This document shows positions 49,275 to 59,887 of a stretch of 64,000 bases of DNA, one piece after another. The stretch's first letter is position 1. Every line of letters starts with the position of its first letter. Both the position numbers and the translations under genes were made by a program. A model generated the notes under the pieces. It saw only the letters and a list, made by a program, of their open reading frames with translations, was not told the DNA's origin and made no database searches. The stretch comes from Azonexus hydrophilus DSM 23864. GTDB taxonomy: Bacteria; Pseudomonadota; Gammaproteobacteria; Burkholderiales; Rhodocyclaceae. The stretch is taken from NCBI RefSeq assembly GCF_000429605.1, contig NZ_KE386926.1:141134-205133 (forward strand). The letters are read 5' to 3'.

Positions 49275-50476
49275 GCGGTCGCCGGCCGCAGCAGCGGCTT
49301 TTCATTGATCGGCCAGGAGCACAGCGCTGCCAGCACCGACAGCACGATGGCGATGATCCACGCCAGTTCGTAGGAACCGGTCTGGTCGAAGATGCGCCCG
49401 CCCAGCCAGGCACCGAGGAAGCTGCCGAGCTGGTGGCCGAGGAAGACGATGCCGGTCAGCATCGACATGTAGCGCAGGCCGAAGATCTGCGCCACCAGGC
49501 CGTTGGTCAGCGGCACCGTACCCAGCCAGAGGATGCCCATCACCGCCGCGAATACCCAGGCACTGACCGTGGTCAGCGGCAGCATCATGAAGATCAGGAT
49601 GGCCACCGCCCGCGCCGCATAGATCAGCACCAGCAGGTTCTTCTTGCTGCCGCAGCCGCCGGCCCAGCCGAACAGGAAGGAACCGAAGATGTTGAACAGG
49701 CCGATCAGCGCCACCGCCGTCATGCCGACATTGGCGGTCAGGCCGCCGTCGACCAGGAAAGACGGCAGGTGCAGCATGATGAAGGCGGTCTGGAAGCCGC
49801 ACACGAAATAGCCCCAGAACAGGTAATGGAAGCTCTTCTGGCCACCCGCCTCGCGTAAGGCTTGAGCAATCGACTGGCCGCCGCCGGCGGCCGGCTTGTG
49901 GCCATCGGCCATGGCATAGGCCAGCGGGGCGATCAGGCCGACCCCGCAAGCGAGCAGGACCAGCGCGCTCTGCCAGCCATAGGCGGTGATCAGCGCCTGA
50001 CCGATGGGGAGCACGGCAAACTGGCCGAAGGAGCCGCCGGCGCTGGCGATGCCAAGCGCCAGGCTGCGTTTCTCGGGCGTCGTGTGCCGGCCGATGACGC
50101 CCATGATCACTGCGAAAGTCGTCCCCGACAGCCCAAGACCGATCAGGACCCCGGCCGTCAAGTCGAAGGTCAGCGGCGAGGCGGCCTGCGACATCAGCAC
50201 CAGGCCGAGCACATAAAGCACGGCGGCACCGACCACGGTGCGTCCGGCACCATGGCGGTCGGCCAGCGCCCCGGCAAACGGCGAGGCCAGGCCCCAGATC
50301 AGGTTCTGCAGGGCAATGGCAAAGGAGAAGGTCTCCCGGCTCCAGCCGTGATCCAGGGTCATCGGTTGCAGGAACAGGCCGGCGGTGTGGCGCACGCCCA
50401 TCGACAGGGTGAGGATCACGCAGCCAGCGATCAGGATGATCAGCGGCGTGCGCCAGGTGGGTTTGGTCAGGGTCAT
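49271..50476 (-). CDS. MFS transporter, OFA (oxalate/formate antiporter)-like
   Basis: 401 residues and twelve hydrophobic helices. TLSMGVRHTAGLFLQPMTLDHGWSRETFSFAIALQNL and GALADRHGAGRTVV are typical of the OFA/monocarboxylate branch (YhjX-like). It likely exchanges an organic acid; the substrate is unknown. The ATG at 50476 fits the first helix; TTG 50524 is an alternative. It follows uup by 19 bases. Confidence 0.9.
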   Translation of the reverse strand: MTLTKPTWRTPLIILIAGCVILTLSMGVRHTAGLFLQPMTLDHGWSRETFSFAIALQNLIWGLASPFAGALADRHGAGRTVVGAAVLYVLGLVLMSQAASPLTFDLTAGVLIGLGLSGTTFAVIMGVIGRHTTPEKRSLALGIASAGGSFGQFAVLPIGQALITAYGWQSALVLLACGVGLIAPLAYAMADGHKPAAGGGQSIAQALREAGGQKSFHYLFWGYFVCGFQTAFIMLHLPSFLVDGGLTANVGMTAVALIGLFNIFGSFLFGWAGGCGSKKNLLVLIYAARAVAILIFMMLPLTTVSAWVFAAVMGILWLGTVPLTNGLVAQIFGLRYMSMLTGIVFLGHQLGSFLGAWLGGRIFDQTGSYELAWIIAIVLSVLAALCSWPINEKPLLRPATA

Positions 50477-50495
50477 CGGTCTTCGATCCGCCGTT

Positions 50496-52421
<1,926 letters not shown>

Positions 52422-52432
52422 CGGCGGCAATG

Positions 52433-52457
52433 AAAACGGCGCCCCGCGAGGCGCCGT
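52433..52457 (-). terminator. Intrinsic terminator after the chemoreceptor gene
   Basis: On the minus strand: ACGGCGCC, loop, GGCGCCGT, TTTTC. The stem covers 52436-52457. It separates the receptor gene from uup. Confidence 0.8.
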
Positions 52458-52492
52458 GCACTGGGAAATTGGGAGATCCCGATTCTAATCGT

Positions 52493-54538
52493 TCAGGTGG
52501 TGAAACGGGAAAGTTGTGCCTGCAATTCGGCGGCCAGGCGTTCCAGTTCATGCGCCCGCTGACGGTTGCCGAGCGCGCGCTCGTTGGTGCCTTCGGCGGC
52601 CTGGGCGATATGCTCGACCAGGCGCGCGATTTCCTGGCTCGCGGCGCTCTGTTCCCGGGTTCCGTCGGCGATATGCATGATCACGCTGACCGTCTGCTCG
52701 GCCCGCTCGTCGATGGTAGTCAGCGATTCGCCGGCTTCGCGTGCCAGTTCGACACTGCCGGTCATGTTGCTGCTGACCGACTGCATGCGCCCGACGGCAT
52801 TGTCGGTTTCCTGCAGGATGGCCGACACCGTGGTCGAGATTTCCTGCGTCGACAGGGCGGTACGTTCGGCCAGCTTGCGCACTTCGTCCGCCACCACGGC
52901 AAAGCCGCGGCCCTGCTCGCCGGCCCGCGCCGCCTCGATGGCGGCGTTGAGCGCCAGCAGGTTGGTCTGCTCGGCAATTTCGCGGATCACGCCGACCACG
53001 CTGGAAATCTGTTTCGAACGCTCGCCCAGCGACTCGATCAGGCGGGCCGATTCGCCAATATCGTCGGCCACCCGCTCAAGCTCCTGCATGGTCCGCTGGA
53101 CCACCTGACGACCATTGGCGGTCACTTCCTTGGCCTCTTCGGAAATCTGCGCGGCCTGGCGGGCATTGTCGGCCACCTGCGAAATACTGACCGACAACTC
53201 CTCGACCGACGCGGCAATGCCGGACGCCGACTGCGATGCCTGACTGGCGCTTTCCAGTGCACGCTGCGCCGCGCCCTGCAACTCGTTGGCCGCTGCGCCG
53301 ACCTGCCCGGAGGTCTGCGACGCGCCACTGACCAGCTTGCGCATGCTGCCGGCCATCTGGTTGAAGGCGTGGGCAATGACGTGCACCTCATTGCGACTGT
53401 CTGGATTGTCCTCCTGCACCGTCGCCCGCAAATCGCCGGCACTGACGCGGGAAACTTCAGTCACCAGCTGCGACAGACCGCGCAGGCGCGAATTGACCAG
53501 CACCAGCACGACCAGCGCCAGCACCACGGCGGCAACCAGGCTGACGACGATCAGCAGGTTGCGCAGGGCATGGCTTTCCTCCAGGTACTCCTCCAGCCAG
53601 CTGCCGGTCGCCACCGTCCATCCCCAGGATTCCGAGGTCGACGCGACAACGATCTTCTCGCGCTCGCTACCGCTGCCGTCGGGCATCCGGTAACGATAGG
53701 TACCGTTCTTTTTCTCCAGCAGGTCGAGGACCGATTGCTTGACCTCGGCCGACAGGTCGGTTTCGGAGATCAGCTTCTCCTGGTAACGCGGATGCAGCAC
53801 GAATTCGCCATCGCCCTTGGTATCAGCCGGACGAACGATGTACACATAACCGGTCTTGCCAGCCACCAGGCTGCCGAATTGCGCCCGGATGCGCTTCAGT
53901 TCTTCTTCCAGAGAGATACGGACCGAATAGGCGCCCCAGGCCTTGCCATTGCCATCACGCAGCAGGCGAACGGTGCTGAAATAGTATTTGCCGCCGCGGA
54001 TTGCCAACCCCTGGTAATCCTTGTCGGCCATCAGCGAACGGGCAACCGGGTCGTTCTCCGGCAAGGGCACGCCATGCATGGCCTTGCCTTCCTTGTTGCG
54101 CAGCAGCGTGGACAGGCGGTAGACCTTGCCCGAATGCAGCACAAGCAAGGCAGCATCGTCGCCGGTCAGGTTGCGGAAGGCAGCCAGTACGCGATCATTG
54201 GCGTTCAGTACCTCGCCCCCGAGGCGCATCACCGGCAGGTCGACGTCACCGGTACGCGCCATGCCCTCGCCCGGCTCGAGCTTGCCATTGAGGTAACGCA
54301 GGAAAAAATCGGACTGCCGGCTGCCGCGCTCACGCACGGCATCGAACAGCGCATCGAGCATGCCCGACATCAATTTCGCTTCGTGCGTCAGATTGTGTTC
54401 GGCAACGCTCAATGCCGCCCCGTCGGCGCGCTTCTGGACGATCAACGTCATCAGGGCGAAGACAAGGATCAGGGCTGCCAGGATGGCCATGATCAACTGC
54501 TGGGCAATCGGCCGATATGCAAATTTTCCAAACATCAT
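52493..54538 (-). CDS. Methyl-accepting chemotaxis protein
   Basis: 681 residues. TM1 (about 13-35), a periplasmic double-Cache-like sensor (about 40-325), TM2 (about 328-352), HAMP (about 350-405), and a long signalling domain with the tip [43 protein letters not shown]. No C-terminal NWETF-type pentapeptide is present (it ends LSRFTT), so CheR/CheB docking is probably by another route. GGAGGAG precedes two adjacent ATGs (54538, 54535). Confidence 0.94.
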   Translation of the reverse strand: MMFGKFAYRPIAQQLIMAILAALILVFALMTLIVQKRADGAALSVAEHNLTHEAKLMSGMLDALFDAVRERGSRQSDFFLRYLNGKLEPGEGMARTGDVDLPVMRLGGEVLNANDRVLAAFRNLTGDDAALLVLHSGKVYRLSTLLRNKEGKAMHGVPLPENDPVARSLMADKDYQGLAIRGGKYYFSTVRLLRDGNGKAWGAYSVRISLEEELKRIRAQFGSLVAGKTGYVYIVRPADTKGDGEFVLHPRYQEKLISETDLSAEVKQSVLDLLEKKNGTYRYRMPDGSGSEREKIVVASTSESWGWTVATGSWLEEYLEESHALRNLLIVVSLVAAVVLALVVLVLVNSRLRGLSQLVTEVSRVSAGDLRATVQEDNPDSRNEVHVIAHAFNQMAGSMRKLVSGASQTSGQVGAAANELQGAAQRALESASQASQSASGIAASVEELSVSISQVADNARQAAQISEEAKEVTANGRQVVQRTMQELERVADDIGESARLIESLGERSKQISSVVGVIREIAEQTNLLALNAAIEAARAGEQGRGFAVVADEVRKLAERTALSTQEISTTVSAILQETDNAVGRMQSVSSNMTGSVELAREAGESLTTIDERAEQTVSVIMHIADGTREQSAASQEIARLVEHIAQAAEGTNERALGNRQRAHELERLAAELQAQLSRFTT

Positions 54539-54638
54539 ATATCTCCTCCATTTTTTATATTCTTCTGGTCAATCTATCACATGCCTTCGGCAGCCGGTAC
54601 AATTCGCCCCGGCACTCCCTGCGTCGGCGCGAAGCAGG

Positions 54639-54644
54639 TAAAAT
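54639..54644 (+). promoter_or_regulatory. Possible -10 for tRNA-Arg
   Basis: TAAAAT lies 15 bases before the tRNA 5' end and is followed by a G+C-rich CCCGCCGCC, like a stable-RNA discriminator. No clear -35 was found. Confidence 0.4.
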
Positions 54645-54658
54645 CCCGCCGCCTCAGC

Positions 54659-54733
54659 GTCCCCGTAGTTAAATGGATATAACCGGGTCCTCCTAAGACT
54701 CAATTAGAGGTTCGATTCCTCTCGGGGACGCCA
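54659..54733 (+). tRNA. tRNA-Arg (anticodon CCU)
   Basis: 75 bases. Acceptor GTCCCCG pairs with CGGGGAC, then G and an encoded CCA. Anticodon loop CTCCTAA gives CCU; stem GGGTC/GACTC has one G-U pair. T-arm AGAGG-TTCGATT-CCTCT is standard. Confidence 0.97.
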
Positions 54734-54757
54734 CGCCAACCACCCACGGAATCCAGC

Positions 54758-55525
54758 ATGCCGCGCTCAGCCCCCCGCCACGCCATCGACATCAGCGAGG
54801 AAGACGGCGTCCGCTACCTGCATTTCGGCTCGGACTGGGTACAGGGCGCAATGCGCATCGCCCGCCCCTGGTCGCTGGAACTCGACTACACCCGGGAAAT
54901 GATGGCGGGTTTGTTGCTGCGCCCGCCCGGGCGCTGGCCGCGCAGTGCGCTGCTGATCGGGCTCGGGGCAGGTTCGCTGGCCAAATTCCTGTATCGGTAC
55001 TACCCGGATTGCCGGATCACCGTGGTCGAGATCAATCCGCAGGTCGAGTTCATCGCCCGTCAGTACTTCAAGCTGCCCGACGACCCGTTACGCCTCGACA
55101 TACAGATCGGCTGCGGCGCCGATTACCTGCAGCAGGGCAAACGCAGCTTCGACCTGATCCTGTCCGACGGCTTCGACGCCGGCGGTCGCCCCGGCATGCT
55201 CGACACCCCGGCGTTCTACCAGTCGGCGCAGGCCCGGTTGAGCGACAGCGGCCTGTTCTGCGTCAACCTGCTACGCGAAAAAGGCTTCAAGCGCAGCGTC
55301 GAGCGCATCGCGGAAGCCTTTCTCGGTCACTGCCACGTTTTTCCGTCCAGCCCCAGCGGCAACACCATCGTTTTTGGCCGGGGCAACCAGGCGGTCGAGG
55401 TCGGCCTGGAGGTGCTGAATAGCCGCGCCGAGGAGTTGCAGCAACGGACAAAACTCAAGCTGAAAGACACCATCAGCCGCCTGCAGGAGGCCGGCATCAG
55501 CAACGAGGCGCCGCTCGCCTTCTGA
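54758..55525 (+). CDS. Spermidine synthase-like methyltransferase-fold protein
   Basis: 255 residues. The Rossmann core with SALLIGLGAGSLAKFLYRYYPDCRITVVEINPQV and FDLILSDGFDAGGRPGML resembles polyamine aminopropyltransferases (SpeE): glycine-rich loop, acidic VVEIN and the DxFD-type catalytic loop. It lacks the usual N-terminal beta domain signature, so it may be a SpeE-like enzyme or methyltransferase of other function. It follows tRNA-Arg by 24 bases. Confidence 0.85.
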   Translation: MPRSAPRHAIDISEEDGVRYLHFGSDWVQGAMRIARPWSLELDYTREMMAGLLLRPPGRWPRSALLIGLGAGSLAKFLYRYYPDCRITVVEINPQVEFIARQYFKLPDDPLRLDIQIGCGADYLQQGKRSFDLILSDGFDAGGRPGMLDTPAFYQSAQARLSDSGLFCVNLLREKGFKRSVERIAEAFLGHCHVFPSSPSGNTIVFGRGNQAVEVGLEVLNSRAEELQQRTKLKLKDTISRLQEAGISNEAPLAF

Positions 55526-55534
55526 GGCCCAGCC

Positions 55535-55562
55535 TTGTTTTTACGGCCGGCCGTGCTATAAA
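55535..55562 (+). promoter_or_regulatory. Sigma-70 promoter of the small helical protein gene
   Basis: TTGTTT (55535-55540), 16-base spacer, TATAAA (55557-55562). The spacer holds the palindrome ACGGCCGGCCGT. Transcription would start near 55570, giving a leader of about 80 bases. Confidence 0.6.
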
Positions 55563-55649
55563 TGAAGTAATCCTCCACCGATAACAACGACAAGGCGGAC
55601 AGAACAAAGACAAACCGACTGATGCCGTAACGACACCAGAGGAGTCCCT

Positions 55650-55919
55650 ATGCTGTCCATGCAAGATCTGATCGACTATTGCGATCTCGACCGAGGTGAG
55701 ATCGAAGCCATTGCCGAGCACGAGCACCTGCCGATGGCCATTGCCGCCGAACTCAGTGAGATGCTGTTATGCACGCCAGATGGCGTCTGCCAGTTGCACG
55801 CGATGATCATCGAGAACATGCAGCATGCGCTTGAGGCCGGGCAAAACCAGCGCGTGCTTGACCTGATGCAGACCTACGAGCACCTGCAACGCACACATCC
55901 CCTGCCGACGCGCCATTGA
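55650..55919 (+). CDS. Small helical protein of unknown function
   Basis: 89 residues, no signal peptide. It is helical and acidic: MQDLIDYCDLDRGEIEAIAEHEHLPMAIAAELSEMLL, then MIIENMQHALEAG and LDLMQTYEHLQRTHP. AGAGGAG precedes the ATG. It lies between a promoter and a terminator, so it is its own unit. I do not recognise it. Confidence 0.8.
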   Translation: MLSMQDLIDYCDLDRGEIEAIAEHEHLPMAIAAELSEMLLCTPDGVCQLHAMIIENMQHALEAGQNQRVLDLMQTYEHLQRTHPLPTRH

Positions 55920-55949
55920 AAACGGCCCGTCAGCTTGCGCTGCGGGCCG
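55919..55949 (-). terminator. Terminator of the nrt operon
   Basis: CGGCCCG (55923-55929), inner CAGC-TTGC-GCTG, CGGGCCG (55943-55949); on the minus strand it is followed by TTTTC. It ends the nrtA-B-ATPase operon and faces the small helical protein gene. Confidence 0.82.
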
Positions 55950-55969
55950 CCATCGGAAAGTCAGGCTGA

Positions 55970-56770
55970 TCAGGCGGCCTGCTTCTCGACGTGCGCCTGC
56001 TTCTCGTAGAGGAACTCGAGCACGGCAGCACGGCAATCGATGTAGGCCGGATCGTGCGCCAGTTCCAGGCGGGCGCGCGGGCGCGGCAGATTGACCTCGA
56101 GAATCTCGCCGATGGTCGCCGCCGGGCCGTTGGTCATCATCACGATGCGGTCGGAGAGCAGTACCGCCTCATCGACATCGTGCGTGACCATGACCACGGT
56201 TGCCTGTGTCTTCTCGCAGATCTTCATCAACTCGTCCTGCAGCTTGGCCCGGGTCAGCGCATCGAGGGCGCCGAAGGGCTCGTCCATGAGCAGCACTTTC
56301 GGCTCCATCGACAGCGCCCGGGCGATGCCGACACGCTGCTTCATGCCGCCCGAGATTTCATGCGGGTACTTGTGCGCGGCATGGGCCAGCCCGACCAGTT
56401 CGATCGCCGCCTGGGTGCGTGCCTTGAGCTTGGCCTTGCCTTCCTTCTGGCTGAACACGCGCTCGACGGCCAGATAGATGTTCTCGAAGCAGGTCAGCCA
56501 GGGCAGCAGGCTGTGGTTCTGGAAGACCACCGCCCGTTCCGGGCCGGGACCGGCGATTTCCCGCCCATCGCAGAGCAGCACGCCGGTGGTCGGCTTGGTC
56601 AGGCCGGCAATCAGGTTGAGCAGGGTCGATTTGCCGCAGCCGGAGTGGCCGATCAGCGCGACGAACTCGCCTTGCTTCAGGGTCAGGTCGATGTCGCGCA
56701 GGGCGACGAACTTGCCTTTTTTCGTGTCGAAGGTCTGACCGACATTTTCGATTTGTACGAATTTTTCCAT
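55970..56770 (-). CDS. nrtD: Nitrate ABC transporter ATP-binding protein (NrtD/CmpD-type)
   Basis: 266 residues. It drives nitrate uptake by ATP hydrolysis. Walker A GHSGCGKST, Q-loop VFQNHSLLPWLT, signature EISGGMKQRVGIARAL and Walker B VLLMDEPFGALDALTR are intact, and the C-terminus is NrtD-like (NLPRPRARLEL). It has no fused NrtA-like domain, unlike cyanobacterial NrtC. The ATG at 56770 follows GGAGTC; a longer open frame lies antisense/overlapping nrtB. Confidence 0.93.
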   Translation of the reverse strand: MEKFVQIENVGQTFDTKKGKFVALRDIDLTLKQGEFVALIGHSGCGKSTLLNLIAGLTKPTTGVLLCDGREIAGPGPERAVVFQNHSLLPWLTCFENIYLAVERVFSQKEGKAKLKARTQAAIELVGLAHAAHKYPHEISGGMKQRVGIARALSMEPKVLLMDEPFGALDALTRAKLQDELMKICEKTQATVVMVTHDVDEAVLLSDRIVMMTNGPAATIGEILEVNLPRPRARLELAHDPAYIDCRAAVLEFLYEKQAHVEKQAA

Positions 56771-56784
56771 GATCTTGACTCCGC

Positions 56785-57723
56785 TCAGGACGATTCTTTG
56801 GTCAGCTTCTTGGCCAGCAGGATCAGCGCCTGTTCTAGGATCAGGCCGACGATGCCGATGATGAAGATGGCGATGATGATGTGTTCGACCTTCAGGTTGT
56901 TCCACTCGTCCCACACCCAGAAACCGATACCGACGCCACCGGTGAGCATTTCCGCGGCGACGATGACCAGCCAGGCGGTGCCGATCGACAGGCGGATGCC
57001 GGTGAGCATGTAAGGCAGCACGGCCGGGAACAGTATCTTGGTGACCACCTTCCACTCGGAGAGATCGAGCACGCGGGCGACGTTGAGGTAATCCTGCGGC
57101 ACCCGCTGCACACCCTGGGCGGTATTCATGATCATCGGCCAGATCGAGCAGATGAAGATGGTCCAGGTCGCCGCCGGATCGGCCTTCTGGAACACCAGCA
57201 GACCGATCGGCAGCCAGGCCAGCGGCGACACCGGACGCAGCAGGCTGATGATCGGGTTGATCATTGCCGACAGGAAGGCAAAACGGCCGAGCATGAAACC
57301 GAGCGGGATGCCGACCAGCGCCGCCAGGCCGAAGCCGAGACCGACGCGTTCGAGCGAGGCAAGCACATTCCAGCCGATGCCCTGGTCGTTCGGACCGTTG
57401 TTGTAGAAGGGATCGGCGAAAAGTTCCGCCGCTGCCTGCCAGACGACGACCGGTCCGGGGATGGAACCGCCCTTGAGCGTTGCCACGTACCAGATGCCGA
57501 CCAGCAGCAAGACCCCGAGCACCGGCGGCAAGACCGCCCGCATGGCATTCGACAGCATCTCGCCGAAGGGGTTGGCAGGGGCGGCCGCAGCCGCCTGGGT
57601 TGCAGGATTGGCGTGTGTTTCCATCGTCTTTTCCTTGACCGGCTTGACCGGCACAGTCTCTGTTTCGGGCTTGGCCGGCAGTTCGCCGGCAAATTCACCG
57701 CGCATCGTCAGGGTGGTACTCAT
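56785..57723 (-). CDS. nrtB: Nitrate ABC transporter permease
   Basis: 312 residues. A polar N-terminal tail (about 1-60) precedes six membrane helices. The permease EAA-type loop is SEWKVVTKILFPAVLPYMLTGIRLSIGTAW, and LLRPVSPLAWLPIGLL is typical of nitrate/taurine/sulfonate permeases. AGGAG before the ATG. It lies 19 bases after nrtA and 14 bases before the ATPase gene. Confidence 0.94.
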   Translation of the reverse strand: MSTTLTMRGEFAGELPAKPETETVPVKPVKEKTMETHANPATQAAAAAPANPFGEMLSNAMRAVLPPVLGVLLLVGIWYVATLKGGSIPGPVVVWQAAAELFADPFYNNGPNDQGIGWNVLASLERVGLGFGLAALVGIPLGFMLGRFAFLSAMINPIISLLRPVSPLAWLPIGLLVFQKADPAATWTIFICSIWPMIMNTAQGVQRVPQDYLNVARVLDLSEWKVVTKILFPAVLPYMLTGIRLSIGTAWLVIVAAEMLTGGVGIGFWVWDEWNNLKVEHIIIAIFIIGIVGLILEQALILLAKKLTKESS

Positions 57724-57742
57724 CCCGATCTCCTTCGCTCAC

Positions 57743-59020
57743 TCAAGCTTTGACCTTGAAGCCATCGGCATACTTGGCCGGGTTCGAACCGTCCCAGACC
57801 ACGCCGTCGATCAGCTTGGACGAACGCAGCGGGCTCTTCGGCACGCTGACGCCCAGCTTGGATGCTGCCTGGGCGTAAAGCTCGGTCTGGTTGATCTTCT
57901 TGGCCACACCGAGGTAATCCGGGTGATCCTTGAGCAGGCCCCAGCGCTTGTGCTGGGTCAGGAACCACATGCCGTCAGACAGGTAGGGATAGTTCACCGC
58001 GCCGTCGTTGAAGAACTTCATGTGATTGGGATCGTCCCAGGTCTTGCCCAGGCCGTTCTGGTAGCGACCGAGGATGCGCTGGTTGATCGCATCGACACTG
58101 GTGTTCACATAGGCGCGCTGGGCGATGACTTCGGCCATCTTCATCTTGTTGCTGATGCTGGCATCGATCCAGCGGCTGGCTTCAAGAATGGCCATGATCA
58201 CGGCGCGACAGGTGTTCGGGTTCTTCTGGACGAATTCGGCGGTACAGCCGAGGATTTTTTCCGGGTGATCCTTCCACACGTCCTGGGTGGTCGCTGCGGT
58301 GATGCCGATACCGTCCATGATCGCGCGGTGGTTCCACGGTTCGCCGACACAGAAGCCGTCCATGTTGCCAACGCGCATGTTGGCCACCATCTGCGGCGGC
58401 GGGACGACGATGGCCTTGGCATCCTTCATCGGGTTGATGCCGCCGGAAGCCAGCCAGTAGTACAGCCACATGGCGTGGGTGCCGGTCGGGAAGGTCTGGG
58501 CAAAGGTGTATTCGCGCGGTTCCTTCTTCATCAGCGCGGCCAGGCTGGCAACGTCGGTCGCGCCCTTGTCGGCCAGCGCCTTGGATAGGGTCAGCGCCTG
58601 GCCGTTGTTGTTCAGCGTCATCAGGTTGGCCATATCCTTCTTCGGCCCGCCGATACCCAGATGCACACCGTAGATCAGGCCGTAGAGCACGTGCGCCATG
58701 TCCAGTTCGCCATTGACCAGCTTGTCGCGGACGCCAGCCCAGGAGGCTTCCTTGGTCGGGATGATCTTGATGCCGTACTTCTCGTCGAACTTGTTGACCG
58801 CCGCCATGACTACCGAGGCGCAATCGGTCAGCGGGATGAAGCCAATGCGGATTTCCTTCTTTTCGGGGGCATCCGAGCCGGCAGCCCAGGCTGCGCTACG
58901 GACACCGGGGGGAACCATGGACATGAGGGATGCTCCCAGGGCGGCAGTGACAAAATCGCGACGCTTGGTCGAGACAGGAGAGGATTCTTGGGCTGCGGCA
59001 GCCGGCTTTTTATCTTCCAT
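57743..59020 (-). CDS. nrtA: Nitrate-binding protein, Tat-exported
   Basis: 425 residues. The N-terminus has a twin-arginine signal (STKRRDFVTAALGAS, about 17-31) after a 16-residue leader, then a NrtA-family binding protein: IRIGFIPLTDCASVVMAA, GTHAMWLYYWLASGGINP, MVANMRVGNMDGFCVGEPWNHRAI and GCTAEFVQKNPNTCRAV. It captures nitrate (or nitrite) for NrtB. The export signal separates it from cytosolic NasS. Confidence 0.94.
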   Translation of the reverse strand: MEDKKPAAAAQESSPVSTKRRDFVTAALGASLMSMVPPGVRSAAWAAGSDAPEKKEIRIGFIPLTDCASVVMAAVNKFDEKYGIKIIPTKEASWAGVRDKLVNGELDMAHVLYGLIYGVHLGIGGPKKDMANLMTLNNNGQALTLSKALADKGATDVASLAALMKKEPREYTFAQTFPTGTHAMWLYYWLASGGINPMKDAKAIVVPPPQMVANMRVGNMDGFCVGEPWNHRAIMDGIGITAATTQDVWKDHPEKILGCTAEFVQKNPNTCRAVIMAILEASRWIDASISNKMKMAEVIAQRAYVNTSVDAINQRILGRYQNGLGKTWDDPNHMKFFNDGAVNYPYLSDGMWFLTQHKRWGLLKDHPDYLGVAKKINQTELYAQAASKLGVSVPKSPLRSSKLIDGVVWDGSNPAKYADGFKVKA

Positions 59021-59040
59021 TGCGTTGACTCCAGATGGCT

Positions 59041-59094
59041 AAAAATAAAAAAGGCGTCGCATCCTTGCTGCACGGGGCAGCGAGGATGGACGCC
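59041..59094 (-). terminator. Attenuator terminator in the nrtA leader
   Basis: On the minus strand GGCGTC-CATCCTCGCTG, loop, CAGCAAGGATG-CGACGCC, then TTTTTTATTTTT, ending 21 bases before the nrtA ATG. The long stem and T-tract make a strong terminator inside the leader, so nrtA must be reached by antitermination. Confidence 0.85.
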
Positions 59095-59143
59095 ATTGTC
59101 CTGGAACCGGAACACCCGGTTCGTGCCCGGCCGCCTTTGACCG
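59088..59143 (-). promoter_or_regulatory. ANTAR-type two-hairpin antiterminator, nrtA leader
   Basis: Hairpin 1 (59128-59143, minus strand): CGGTC, hexaloop AAAGGC, GGCCG. Hairpin 2 (59088-59101): GGAC, hexaloop AATGGC, GTCC. Both loops have A at position 1 and G at position 4, the hallmark bound by ANTAR domains. Hairpin 2 shares GGCGTC with the terminator stem, so the two structures exclude each other. A GAACCGG/CCGGTTC hairpin lies between them. The ANTAR gene is the next gene upstream. Confidence 0.82.
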
Positions 59144-59161
59144 TGCTATGCCTTCCTTAAC

Positions 59162-59176
59162 GCAACGGCCGTGCCA
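59162..59176 (-). promoter_or_regulatory. Sigma-54 promoter of nrtA
   Basis: TGGCAC, GGCCG, TTGC on the minus strand matches TGGCAC-N5-TTGC exactly. Expected start near 59150, which places hairpin 1 of the leader about 7 bases into the RNA. Confidence 0.88.
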
Positions 59177-59253
59177 GGTCCAAAGAAAACCCGCAAGCCA
59201 TTGAATAACATGGAGAAACAGAAGAAAACCGGGAATACGCCGAAAAAACCGCA

Positions 59254-59270
59254 TGCACTGTTGCAGTGCA
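59254..59270 (-). promoter_or_regulatory. Candidate NtrC site upstream of nrtA
   Basis: TGCACTG, TTG, CAGTGCA: a perfect palindrome with the GCAC-N7-GTGC core of NtrC sites, about 80-95 bases upstream of the -24 element, as expected for an enhancer. It sits just after the stop of the ANTAR gene. Confidence 0.7.
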
Positions 59271-59303
59271 ACACCCGGCCAAGCTGCACAAAAAGAGGCG
59301 GAA

Positions 59304-59879
59304 TCAGAGCAGGACGCGCGCCATGTCGATGACGTCCTTGGCCACCTTGGACATGCTCTGGCCGCGCTCCATCGCCAGCTTGCGCATGGCGTGATAGGCC
59401 GCCTCTTCGTCCAGATCGCGAGCCTTCATCAGGATGCCCTTGGCCTTGTCGACCAGCTTGCGGTCGGACAACTTGCGCGAAATCTCGTCGAGTTCGCGAC
59501 GCATCGCCTGCGTATCCTCGAAGCGGACACGGGCGACATCGACTATCGGTTTGATCCGCTTCGGGTCCAGACCATCGACGATATAGGCCGAAACCCCGGC
59601 CTTGACGGCATCGCGGATCGCGCTCTGACCGTCTTCCTGGGTAAAGATGACGACCGGACGCGGCATGTTCTTATGCACCACGGCGAGGTTTTCGAGCGTA
59701 TCGCGGCTGGGACTTTCGGTGTCGATCAGGATCACATCCGGCTGCAACTTCTCGACCTCGGCCGTCAGGTTGGCCGAATCGGCCAGAATGGCCGCCACCT
59801 GATAACCGGCGAGCGCCAGCCCGGCGCAGATTTCCGCCGCCCGGCTACGGGATTCATCAATGACCAGTACGCTTAACAT
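59304..59879 (-). CDS. nasT: ANTAR-domain response regulator NasT
   Basis: 191 residues. Receiver-like domain (about 1-120; D8 in VIDES, D in LIDTES) and C-terminal ANTAR domain (about 130-190; KAKGILMKARDLDEEAAYHAMRKLAMERGQSMSKVAKDVI). The conserved receiver lysine is missing (AYIVDGLD), as in NasT, which is controlled by protein partners, not phosphorylation. It should bind the hexaloop hairpins before nrtA. The ATG at 59879 begins the family sequence; a longer frame upstream is antisense to the next gene. Confidence 0.93.
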   Translation of the reverse strand: MLSVLVIDESRSRAAEICAGLALAGYQVAAILADSANLTAEVEKLQPDVILIDTESPSRDTLENLAVVHKNMPRPVVIFTQEDGQSAIRDAVKAGVSAYIVDGLDPKRIKPIVDVARVRFEDTQAMRRELDEISRKLSDRKLVDKAKGILMKARDLDEEAAYHAMRKLAMERGQSMSKVAKDVIDMARVLL

Positions 59880-59887
59880 GCCCGGAA

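Noticed and set aside
52430..54682. 750-codon plus-strand frame over the chemoreceptor gene
   Set aside because: Antisense to a complete chemoreceptor; it runs on into the tRNA-Arg gene and has biased, motif-free composition.
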